Of a stretch of 18,089 nt of DNA, positions 1 through 6,888 are shown piece by piece. Where the stretch lies: NCBI GenBank assembly GCA_031283785.1, contig JAITBC010000326.1, forward strand, positions 1-18,089, in the 5' to 3' direction. The notes beneath the pieces are model-generated. The model was not told the DNA's origin. It searched no databases and saw nothing but the letters and a program-made list of their open reading frames with translations. Position 1 is the first letter of the stretch; every line of letters starts with the position of its first letter. Origin of the DNA: Tannerella sp. (GTDB lineage: Bacteria; Bacteroidota; Bacteroidia; Bacteroidales; Tannerellaceae). Position numbers and translations under genes: made by a program.

Positions 1-390
1 AATATATTAGCGAATTATGTACTAATGGACAGTTGGTTTGTAACCGATTTTATGTTGAAGTCAATACGTGAAATTAAAGGAGGACTGCTTCACGCTACGG
101 GTATTTGTAAGATGGATAAGCGTAAATTTGAAGTGAACGGAAAATTATATAACTCTCAGACAATCATAACCATGAATGAGAACAAAAGAGGCAGGCTGCA
201 CGCTTGCCGGAAATTCAAATCAAAGTACATGACGCTTGTCGCAACATACAGCGGAACACCGGTTAAACTGTTTTATATCAAGTACAAAAATGCAAATCGC
301 TGGACACTGTTGCTCACTGCCGATCTTTCCCTGTCCTTTGTAAAGGCGATGGAACTGTATCAAATCCGTTGGAGTATTGAAGTCATGTTT

Positions 391-446
391 AACCCACATT
401 GCAATTCACCGGATTATAAAATGCTGCAGATAAGTCAAGTCCATTT
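391..446 (+). repeat. 56-bp repeat, copy 1 (inverted partner at 6790-6845)
   Basis: Aligned by eye without gaps to the reverse complement of 6790-6845, 43 of 56 positions match. The core GATTATAAAATGCTGCA is identical in both, and both end in CCATTT. The repeat begins exactly where the transposase homology stops. In one frame both copies encode HC-x3-DYKMLQ, and on the opposite strand both encode LQHFII before a stop, so it may be a short coding remnant. Its origin is unknown; an IS end or a piece of a transposase gene are the main options. Confidence 0.6.
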
Positions 447-458
447 TCTCAAATTCCG

Positions 459-475
459 ATTTGTACACTACAAAT
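459..475. repeat. short perfect inverted repeat (hairpin)
   Basis: ATTTGTA and TACAAAT are exact inverted copies separated by CAC. CCG and CGG flank them with a small TTT bulge. It could form a small stem-loop in RNA from either strand. It lies about 270 bases past the end of the T9SS gene that reads toward it, so it might serve as a distal transcription end, but the stem is AT-rich and weak. Confidence 0.3.
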
Positions 476-495
476 TTTCGGTTTGTAATGGGTAA

Positions 496-741
496 CGGTT
501 TGTATTTGAGGCGTCGATAAACGGCATCGCCCCTGGCTGTCGGATCGCGCTGCACCGGCGGGTAATGATCATTTCATCATAGCGGTTTTTGAGATACGGT
601 CATAACATTTTTTGGGCGTTCATGATGTAGATTATTCTTTCTTTCACAAACCCTCAACGATGTGCGCAAAAGAGTACTTATGCCATCTTCTGCCTCGAAT
701 TTGGCTGATCCCGAATCCCATATCCGTATTGCGGCGGCATG
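496..741. other. non-coding debris between transposase remnant and T9SS gene
   Basis: No intact gene is seen here. On the minus strand there are broken protein-like stretches. One ends at 406-408 (TGA) and reads RGDAVYRRLKYKPLPI and then TNRKFVVYKSEFEKMDL. Upstream, in another frame, a stretch reads FVKERIIYIMNAQKML, a stop, then PYLKNRYDEMI. This looks like the decayed 3' end of a gene, but I recognise no family. CGGTTTGTA occurs twice (479 and 496), with a close third copy at 457. Confidence 0.35.
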
Positions 742-3609
742 CTAACGTTTGACGATTTTACCGACGCCACAGGTCGTCTTATCGCATATTTTGACAATAT
801 ACATACCTCCTGACAGTTTTGATATATCAATATTCCCATTGACATTCGAACTATACTGAGATAAAACCTGTTTCCCGGAACTGTCGAATATTTCAATGAC
901 AAGCGGTTCTTTTAACAGATTCGGCCATCTGAAATACAACAGACCGTTTACTGTCGGATTCGGGAAAAGCAGAAACTCCGTTGCCGGCGCCGGTTTAGGA
1001 GTAGAAGCGACGGAACTTTTCACTAAACGATAGTGCATCACATCGTTTTTCCCGGTATGAGGAAGGGTATAGCTCAATTCATAGGTTGCCGTTTCCGCAT
1101 CATACCATGCCTGCCACCAATCATTGCCGTGCACAGCCTGATTGACATTGATCCAGCTGTTGTTTTGCCATTGCTGCAATTGCCAACCGGAATATCCGGG
1201 AAGGTTTTTGACGGTTATCGGTACGTAACCGATTCCCCCGTTGACGGTAAAGTCACATACTACGTCGGCATCACCGCTTACAGCAATAATTTCGCAAGGC
1301 ATATGTTTTTCTACAACGCCCACCGTGGCGGTCGCTTTCATTTTGGTTTGAACGGCATATAAATGGCTTAGCCTCCATGAGGTGAAATCTTCCGCCGGCA
1401 TCTGGGTCAACACCTCACTCGGCCCGTAGTAGTCGTTTTTGCGAGCCGGCAGATTGATAAAGGCGACAGCGCCTTCCACGATGCTGCCGGCTGTGATCGT
1501 ATTTCCAACCGCAGCAGGGGGACACAATTCGATCAGCGCTCCGGAGACCATGGTATTGGTAGTCCGGATATTGAATGCCGGCTTATGGTATTCCGTCCCG
1601 TTCATCGTTGCCTTAAAATCCAAAACGGACAACACTTTGTTGGCGCCGGCCCCATCGGTTCCGGGATGAGGTTGTCCGCCCAGAAAGGCAAACCACATCC
1701 CGTCGCCTCCTACTTCAATTCGCTGCATGTTTTCGCTCAGCAAGTAAGCATTTACGGTCGTCTTGGGGACGTTAAACTCTCCGTTGAAAGCCTGTCTGCC
1801 GATGCTGAAACCGACGATTCCGGCGTCGTTGCCTGCCGCCATTTTGTTGTAAATCCCCACATTGTATTCATCGGCGCCGAATTGATAAAAAGCAAGACGG
1901 GAAAAAGACACATCCTTAAGGAAGATATATTTGAAGGAATGGACAACTTTAGAGGCGTCGTCGGTGCGGGGCATTTCGGCTTTATATTCCATTTCAATCG
2001 CTCCGTCGGAGGTGACTCCCGTATAAATGACTTCGGTCACCACCGGCCCCTGTTTTTTAAATTGTGTACGCATACGCGCGAAAGGTATTTTCGGCAGGTG
2101 ATCGGCGGTATGGTACACCAAGAAATCGGCTGCTCCTACATTGAGCGTCCAGTTATACCGTTCGTTGTTGACTCGTGAAGTGACGAGCGCAGGACATATA
2201 TCGCCCAGAAATGACCGTGTCCATGCCTGATTGACGTCATAACAGAAATTCTCGCCGAAAGAGCCTAATGCCGCCGTCTCCCACTGCTGGTGACCACCCC
2301 AGCAGACCAGACAAAGCTGGGCATGGCTAACGGCAAAGACATTGCCGTAGCGGGCAAAGGGACAGGTATAATCGTAACTGACGCTTTGCCCGGCAGGCAC
2401 TTCAATCAAGGTGTATCCGTGATACCACACACCTTCCCAGTTGCGGGCAGGGTCGTCCCACGGGCGGTTAGTACCGCCGCTGACGCTGTAGAAATGCCAA
2501 TTTTTCGTCAATTGCACCTGTACGCCGATAGGTTCTCCGGTTTCCGTATCGCTTAGGAAGGGAGACAATCCGGTGACCGGAAGCGGCTCGTCTTTGACGA
2601 ACTGCACCGGCACTCGAACGGTTTTGTCGCTGTGGTTGGTTAACGTGAAGGTAAGCCGATCGTATATATTTTGCTGTGCCGGATCGGAACTTTGACTGAC
2701 CATATTATTCAAAGAAATACTTTTATAGCCTGTCGCCGTGACATTGTCCGTCGGCTGTTGCCGTCCCTTATTAGGTGAAACCTGCACGGCGGACACGGTA
2801 ACTTTTTCGCGAGCGTCGTGCAGGGTTGCATCAGCGGAAGAGGCGTTGACGGACGGCAGGACGATTACCGAAAAGCCTGCGAATTTTTTAGCGGGAATAG
2901 TGATCCCGGCAGTGGTGAAAACTACGGTTTGGCTGTTCCTCGTAATAGTGGTGTTGCTGTTGTCGGGAATCATAAAGGTGATTCCCGACTGTCCCGCTTC
3001 GGTGACGGTAAGCGCCCGTCCGTTCATGCCGGTTATCCATTTGGAATAGGTATCGGGTAGCCGGATGGAGAAGGACAATTGCCCGTTATCGATCGAAACG
3101 GCGGAATGGATTTCAAAAGTGAGAGAAAGAAATTCCGGCATACAGGCTACTTCCATTCGCCCCCGCAAGTTGCTGTTACCTGCAAAAGTAAGGTACATCA
3201 GATCCAGTCGCTGCATGTACCGTCCGCTTTCAAGAATGCGAGTGGAATTATTACCTCCTTCTACCGCATCAACATTAAAGAATTTGAAAGATTGTCCGCC
3301 TACGGTAACGGAATAATCCATTTCTACTTCCGGCAGTGCGGCCATCATGCTGTTGTTCTGCGACAAAGCTTCGGTTTCCGAAGGAGACGACGTCAGCGCT
3401 CCCAGACGTACGATACCGCCGGCGACAGCGTCAACGGTCAAACCATAATAACCGGTCTGGATATTTACATGCCGTTTGTCGCCGTAGAAACCTTCGGCCC
3501 ACCACATGTAGGAATAATCCCGCACGGATGGTTACTGGATATAACTTTCGCCGGCGTCCATCCGAACCGCCAGGAAAACAATACAAAGAGAAGTGATTAT
3601 CTTTTTCAT
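742..3609 (-). pseudogene. large T9SS-sorted (type A CTD) secreted protein, nonsense codon after signal peptide
   Basis: The natural start is the ATG at 3609. It overlaps the rhamnosidase TGA as ATGA and begins an Sec-type signal peptide (MKKIITSLCIVFLAV). In that same frame codon 26 is TAA (3532-3534), directly followed by a long open frame that can restart only at a GTG (3525; 927 aa) or later. The continuation PSVRDYSYMWWAEGF has no signal peptide, so the stop very probably replaces a sense codon such as Tyr (TAT/TAC). The body is large and apparently beta-rich and I do not recognise its family; conspicuous segments are NRPWDDPARNWEGVWYHGY, HQQWETAALGSFGENFCY and GGQPHPGTDG. The last 80 or so residues form a typical T9SS type A sorting domain (LFPNPTVNGLLYF, IEIFDSSGKQVLS, LSGGMYIVKI, ending IVKR). 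Pairing with GH78 suggests a secreted carbohydrate-active or glycan-binding role, which is inference. Without the signal peptide the restart product could not reach T9SS. A sequencing error at one base is the alternative. Confidence 0.75.
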
Positions 3610-6272
3610 TTTGATAGATATAAATATGATATTTTATGTAATCCGCTTTCAACCGTAACGATATGGTCGCGATTGTCGGTCGATTTATTACCATTCAGGA
3701 TATATTCGCTTGTCTGTTCGGGTAAAACGACACATGCGACGCTCCCGTGAGGCACAGTTAAAGACAGTTCCATGACATTCCCGTTTAAAGTCCAGTCGAG
3801 GTTCAACCTGCCGTAAGGCGTATCTTTTGAGGTTTTTGCCCATGTAACGCCTTTCGGTATTTGCGGTTCGATCCATATTTTTCGATATCCGGGGTCGTTT
3901 TCGTCGGGTCTGATACCGCCGACAGCCTGATAAAACCACAGGCCGATCCCATTGTAGCAGTTATGAATCCTGCTTCTGCTCCAGGAGGTTTTCCAGTTTT
4001 CCCAATGTTCCCAAGTGGTGGTAGCTCCGTTTTCAATCATGTAGAGATAACCCGGATAGTCTTTCTTTTTCAACATGCCATAGATGAAATCCGGCCGGTT
4101 GTTTTTGATAGCCCATTCGGTAAGCACCGGAATACCGACAAGCCCGCAGAAAAAATGTCCCTTTCTATTTTCCGTTTCCCGGATCAGGCTTTGGGTCGTC
4201 ACGGGGACAAGAGGCGCCGGCGTAACTCCGGCAAGAAGTGGAAACGCCAGGTCGATCTGCGAGCCGGTGGCATAGATATGCTTATCTTCATCATAGAAAT
4301 GTTTGTGTATTTCTTCCTTCAACCGTTCATTGGCTGTCGCATAACGTTGGGCATCGTCGTTACGTCCGAGCCGTAAGGCGATTTTTTCCATCATCCCGTA
4401 GCAGGTGCTGATAAAACTGTTGCCGACCAGATCGACCGTTTGCCTGTCGCTCTGGTCTAATCCGTCCGGCCCTGCCCAATCGCCGAGATACCATTTGTCC
4501 GGCCAGGGTTCCAGTAATCCTTTGGGGGAATATTTTTCCACATAACCAAGCCAGCGCTGCATGGCCGGATAATATTTTTCAATCAGGCGCACATTCCCGT
4601 AGTGTAGGTAAGTTTGCCACGATGCGGTAATCATAAATCCGCTGTAGTAGGGACCTCCTCCGCACCAGTAGGGATAAGGAGCGGCATAAGGCAGCCATCC
4701 GTCGTCCCGTTGGCAATCCGCCCATGCCGCCAGCCAGTTGGTATAGAGCGGAGAAAGATTGAACATGGTTTGCGCGGTTGCAGTAGAAGCGCTGCCGTCG
4801 CCTCCGTATCCCAATCTTTCCAAATGGGGGCAATCTACAATTACTCCGCCCAGGCTCAAGCATTGAAGCGTGTACTGTATCATATCGTGGATAGCGTTAA
4901 GATCATTGTCGGAGCATTGAAATGAGGATGAATTTTCGAATCCGGTACGGATAAAATAACCCGTAATATGATCCGGGGAAAGCGCCGTTATCCCGGAAAT
5001 CCTGACGTACTGGAAACCGTGATAAGCGAATTTGTTGCAAAAATATTCTCTTTGCGCACCCGAGGCAACATAAATGTCTTTTTGCGCCTGATCTACCATT
5101 GTTCCGCTTTCATCCAGCTGATCGCCGTATGCTATTGTTATTTCCTGTCCCTTTTGCAAGCCGGCAAACTTGACGCCTGCCCATCCCGTCATGTTTTTGC
5201 CCATATCGACGAGCCATACGCTGTCGCGCAGTTTCTTAATGCCGGAAGGTTTGAGGCTGTCGGTGATGAAGTTGCTTTCCGTCATTTGCGGCGATACGAC
5301 GTGTTCCGGTGTCTGAACGACTGCGGCAGGGCGCCATTTCAGCCGGTCGAGGGCGGAAGCGCTCATGTTTGCAGGAACAGCGGATGCATCTACCCGCTCG
5401 CCTCCAAACTGCTGCCACTGCCAGCTCCCTATACTCGAAAAACCGCTTTCGGCCGCCTGCCACGACGTATCGGTATGACACAGGGCCCGCCATTGACCGT
5501 GCCGATACATATCCAGTCTCGCTTTTACCAAAGGGCCTTCATAAGCGCCGCCGGGCAATCCCGGACGATACCATCCCTGCCCCAGCCAGATGACAAGCTC
5601 GTTGTTTCCCCTGTTCAGGTAAGGACTTATGTCATAAGTCAGGTACAACGACCGCTTATCCATTTGCGTAACTGCCGGAACAAGCACCTGTTCGCCTACT
5701 TTTTCCCCGTTTAAATAAACTTCGTGATAACCCAGCGAATTGACATACAGGAGGCACTTTCCCTCTCCGTTCCATTCGAATGATTTTCGTAACAGGGGAC
5801 TTTGCGGGATTCCCGCATCTTTCGGGAATCCGATATAGGCGGCTTCCTGCAGTTCCGACGCCGACAGGGGCGTGCCGAAACACGCCGTTTGACTCCACTG
5901 CGACACCTCGTCCTTTTCATCCCATACGCGGACACGCCAATACACCAATATCCGTTCCATTAACGCTTCGCTTGACGGATAAGGCAACAAAACGGATGAC
6001 GACGAAAGCACTTTGCCGGTATTGCACAAATCGGCTTTGCCCTCTTGCAACAAAACGCTGTCGGTAGCCGCCAATATCTGGTAAGCCGTTTGCTTGCCGC
6101 CGTTTCTGTTAAAATATATCTTCCAACTCAAATGGGGAGTATGGCTGTCGACACTCAACGGATTCGTCAGGTTTTCGCAGCGAAGGTCATAGACGCTGAC
6201 AGGCGGCGGAGAATAATTCGCCACACAAGCAGCCAACAAAATACTTAAAGATAAGTACATAATTTTTGTCAT
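3606..6272 (-). CDS. GH78 family alpha-L-rhamnosidase, lipoprotein
   Basis: This 888-residue protein should remove terminal alpha-L-rhamnose from glycans. The N-terminus is a lipoprotein signal with lipobox LLAAC (Cys16); residues after the Cys (VANYS) lack the acidic surface-export signal, so a periplasm-facing anchor is more likely. An Ig-like domain follows (NLTNPLSVDSHTPHLSWKI), then the rhamnosidase N-terminal beta-sandwich domains (LYVNSLGYHEVYLNGEKVG, WLGQGWYRPGLPGG, DMGKNMTGW), the alpha/alpha barrel, and a C-terminal beta domain. The motif VDCPHLERLGYGGD at about residues 477-490 is the GH78 catalytic region, with Glu of DCPHLER the likely general acid. GATTTWEHW and SRSRIHNCYNGIGLWFYQ are also typical of the family, and the length is normal. 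The start at 6272 is preferred because Met5 would leave the signal peptide too short. The TGA overlaps the next gene's ATG (ATGA), so the two were probably co-translated. No SusC/SusD or regulator is next to it. Possible promoter: 6327-6356 inside the IS1 remnant. Confidence 0.93.
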   Translation of the reverse strand: MTKIMYLSLSILLAACVANYSPPPVSVYDLRCENLTNPLSVDSHTPHLSWKIYFNRNGGKQTAYQILAATDSVLLQEGKADLCNTGKVLSSSSVLLPYPSSEALMERILVYWRVRVWDEKDEVSQWSQTACFGTPLSASELQEAAYIGFPKDAGIPQSPLLRKSFEWNGEGKCLLYVNSLGYHEVYLNGEKVGEQVLVPAVTQMDKRSLYLTYDISPYLNRGNNELVIWLGQGWYRPGLPGGAYEGPLVKARLDMYRHGQWRALCHTDTSWQAAESGFSSIGSWQWQQFGGERVDASAVPANMSASALDRLKWRPAAVVQTPEHVVSPQMTESNFITDSLKPSGIKKLRDSVWLVDMGKNMTGWAGVKFAGLQKGQEITIAYGDQLDESGTMVDQAQKDIYVASGAQREYFCNKFAYHGFQYVRISGITALSPDHITGYFIRTGFENSSSFQCSDNDLNAIHDMIQYTLQCLSLGGVIVDCPHLERLGYGGDGSASTATAQTMFNLSPLYTNWLAAWADCQRDDGWLPYAAPYPYWCGGGPYYSGFMITASWQTYLHYGNVRLIEKYYPAMQRWLGYVEKYSPKGLLEPWPDKWYLGDWAGPDGLDQSDRQTVDLVGNSFISTCYGMMEKIALRLGRNDDAQRYATANERLKEEIHKHFYDEDKHIYATGSQIDLAFPLLAGVTPAPLVPVTTQSLIRETENRKGHFFCGLVGIPVLTEWAIKNNRPDFIYGMLKKKDYPGYLYMIENGATTTWEHWENWKTSWSRSRIHNCYNGIGLWFYQAVGGIRPDENDPGYRKIWIEPQIPKGVTWAKTSKDTPYGRLNLDWTLNGNVMELSLTVPHGSVACVVLPEQTSEYILNGNKSTDNRDHIVTVESGLHKISYLYLSK

Positions 6273-6326
6273 ACGATTATTTATTTTTTTAACTTGTTAC
6301 TACTAATATATTTCTGGTGGTGATTT

Positions 6327-6356
6327 AAAAAGTATGCTGATTCAAACAAAGCCAAA
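6327..6356 (-). promoter_or_regulatory. possible Bacteroidetes promoter reading out of the IS1 end into the rhamnosidase
   Basis: On the minus strand TTTG (6353-6356) is followed after 18 bases by TACTTTTT (6327-6334). The Bacteroidetes consensus is TTTG, about 19-20 bases, then TAnnTTTG, so seven of eight -7 positions match. It would give a leader of roughly 45-50 bases before the ATG at 6272. The -7 element is part of the terminal inverted repeat. AT-rich sequence makes chance matches likely. Confidence 0.35.
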
Positions 6357-6765
6357 ATTAATGTAAAAAAACGCGAGGTTAAAGGCCTTAAAATGATTGA
6401 ACAACATCTTTGAAAAACAGCAGGTTTTACGGAAAGCCCTGCGGATACGATGTCTCAGTCTGCAGTTATTTCCCTCGATACCAGCCGTATATTTCTTCCC
6501 CACAAGATGTTTTTCTCCCATGAATGTTGCTGTAAAACCATTCCAATCATCGGGTGGCAATACTTCCGCAGGTTACTTCCGAAGCCGACAGTTTTTTCTT
6601 CAAATTTCCGGCTGTTTTCAAGTCCCGTTTTCCCCAAACAAAAGCTGCGATTTCGCCCGTTGCTCTATGATAAGCATAGAGCAGTCTTACTTTCCTGCTT
6701 TTCCTGCCGGCATAAGTCCAAAGTCCGTCCACCTCCAAACAGGCATAATTGCCAAATTTTTATGA
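6342..6765 (-). pseudogene. IS1-family transposase (InsB-like), frameshifted remnant
   Basis: Read on the minus strand, the first segment is LEVDGLWTYAGRKSRK, YAYHRATGEIAAFVWGKRD, ending GSIAT. The second segment, in another frame, continues DDWNGFTATF, LVGKKYTAGIEGNNC, RLRHRIRRAFRKTCCFSK and AFFYINFGFV, and stops at 6342-6344. This is the IS1 InsB catalytic core with all three acidic residues: Asp of EVD (6727-6729), Asp of DDW (6546-6551) and Glu of GIEGNN. The frames join if one C is removed from the CCC run (GGG on plus, 6552-6554), so a single-base insertion broke the gene. A TAA also lies upstream at about 6760, and the N-terminal DNA-binding half is absent. The C-terminus is complete and abuts the terminal repeat, as in intact IS1. 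Confidence 0.85.
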
Positions 6766-6789
6766 CAGCATACCTTTTACATCACCACC

Positions 6790-6845
6790 AAATGGGCTTA
6801 CCCTGTTTGCAGCATTTTATAATCTGACGGACTGCAATGCTGGTT
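6790..6845 (-). repeat. 56-bp repeat, copy 2 (inverted partner at 391-446)
   Basis: On the minus strand it reads AACCAGCATTGCAGTCC onward and shares 43 of 56 positions with 391-446, including an identical 17-base core. It abuts the IS1 terminal repeat (6789) and lies 44 bases past the lpxB stop. Minus-strand sequence just upstream offers ATG ATT AAC CAG, so it may be the start of a broken small reading frame. The rest of 6846-6888 shows nothing recognisable. Confidence 0.6.
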
Positions 6846-6888
6846 AATCATTTCAACTCTTTTTACCCTGTATTCATAAGTGTAGAAA

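Larger units (their letters stand above)
1..495 (+). pseudogene. IS4-family-like transposase, C-terminal part, truncated
   Basis: The frame is already open at base 1 (it reads NILANYVLMDSWF), so the gene starts outside the window and the ATG at 25 is internal. DSWF resembles the second catalytic Asp region of IS4-type DDE transposases. YQIRWSIEVMF (about 358-390) resembles the Y-x2-R-x3-E part of the YREK signature and keeps the catalytic Glu. The Lys half of that signature and the rest of the C-terminus are missing: after MF at 390 the reading frame continues to 495 in unrelated sequence. That sequence starts with a 56-bp repeat which also occurs inverted at 6790-6845. I infer a transposase truncated by insertion or recombination at about 390. 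The family call rests on two motifs only. Confidence 0.7.
6316..6789 (-). mobile_element. internally deleted IS1-family element (474 bp)
   Basis: The ends are 24-bp terminal inverted repeats, 6316-6339 and 6766-6789. Each begins GGTGGTGAT and ends GTATGCTG, with 22 of 24 positions matching; IS1 family ends also begin GGTnnTG-like. Between them lies the InsB-type catalytic part of an IS1 transposase. Full IS1 elements are about 770 bp. Here the right-hand repeat is followed almost directly by the catalytic domain, so the InsA/zinc-ribbon/HTH part is gone. I find no matching 8-9 bp target duplication (left flank TATATTTCT, right flank AAATGGGCT), which suggests later rearrangement. It cannot be autonomous but could be mobilised by a full-length relative. 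Confidence 0.8.

Noticed and set aside
4968..5714. 248-codon plus-strand open frame opposite the rhamnosidase
   Set aside because: It is antisense to a clearly recognised GH78 gene and its product resembles no protein.
6307..6798. Target-site duplication around the IS1 element
   Set aside because: The 9 bases on each side (TATATTTCT and AAATGGGCT) do not match.
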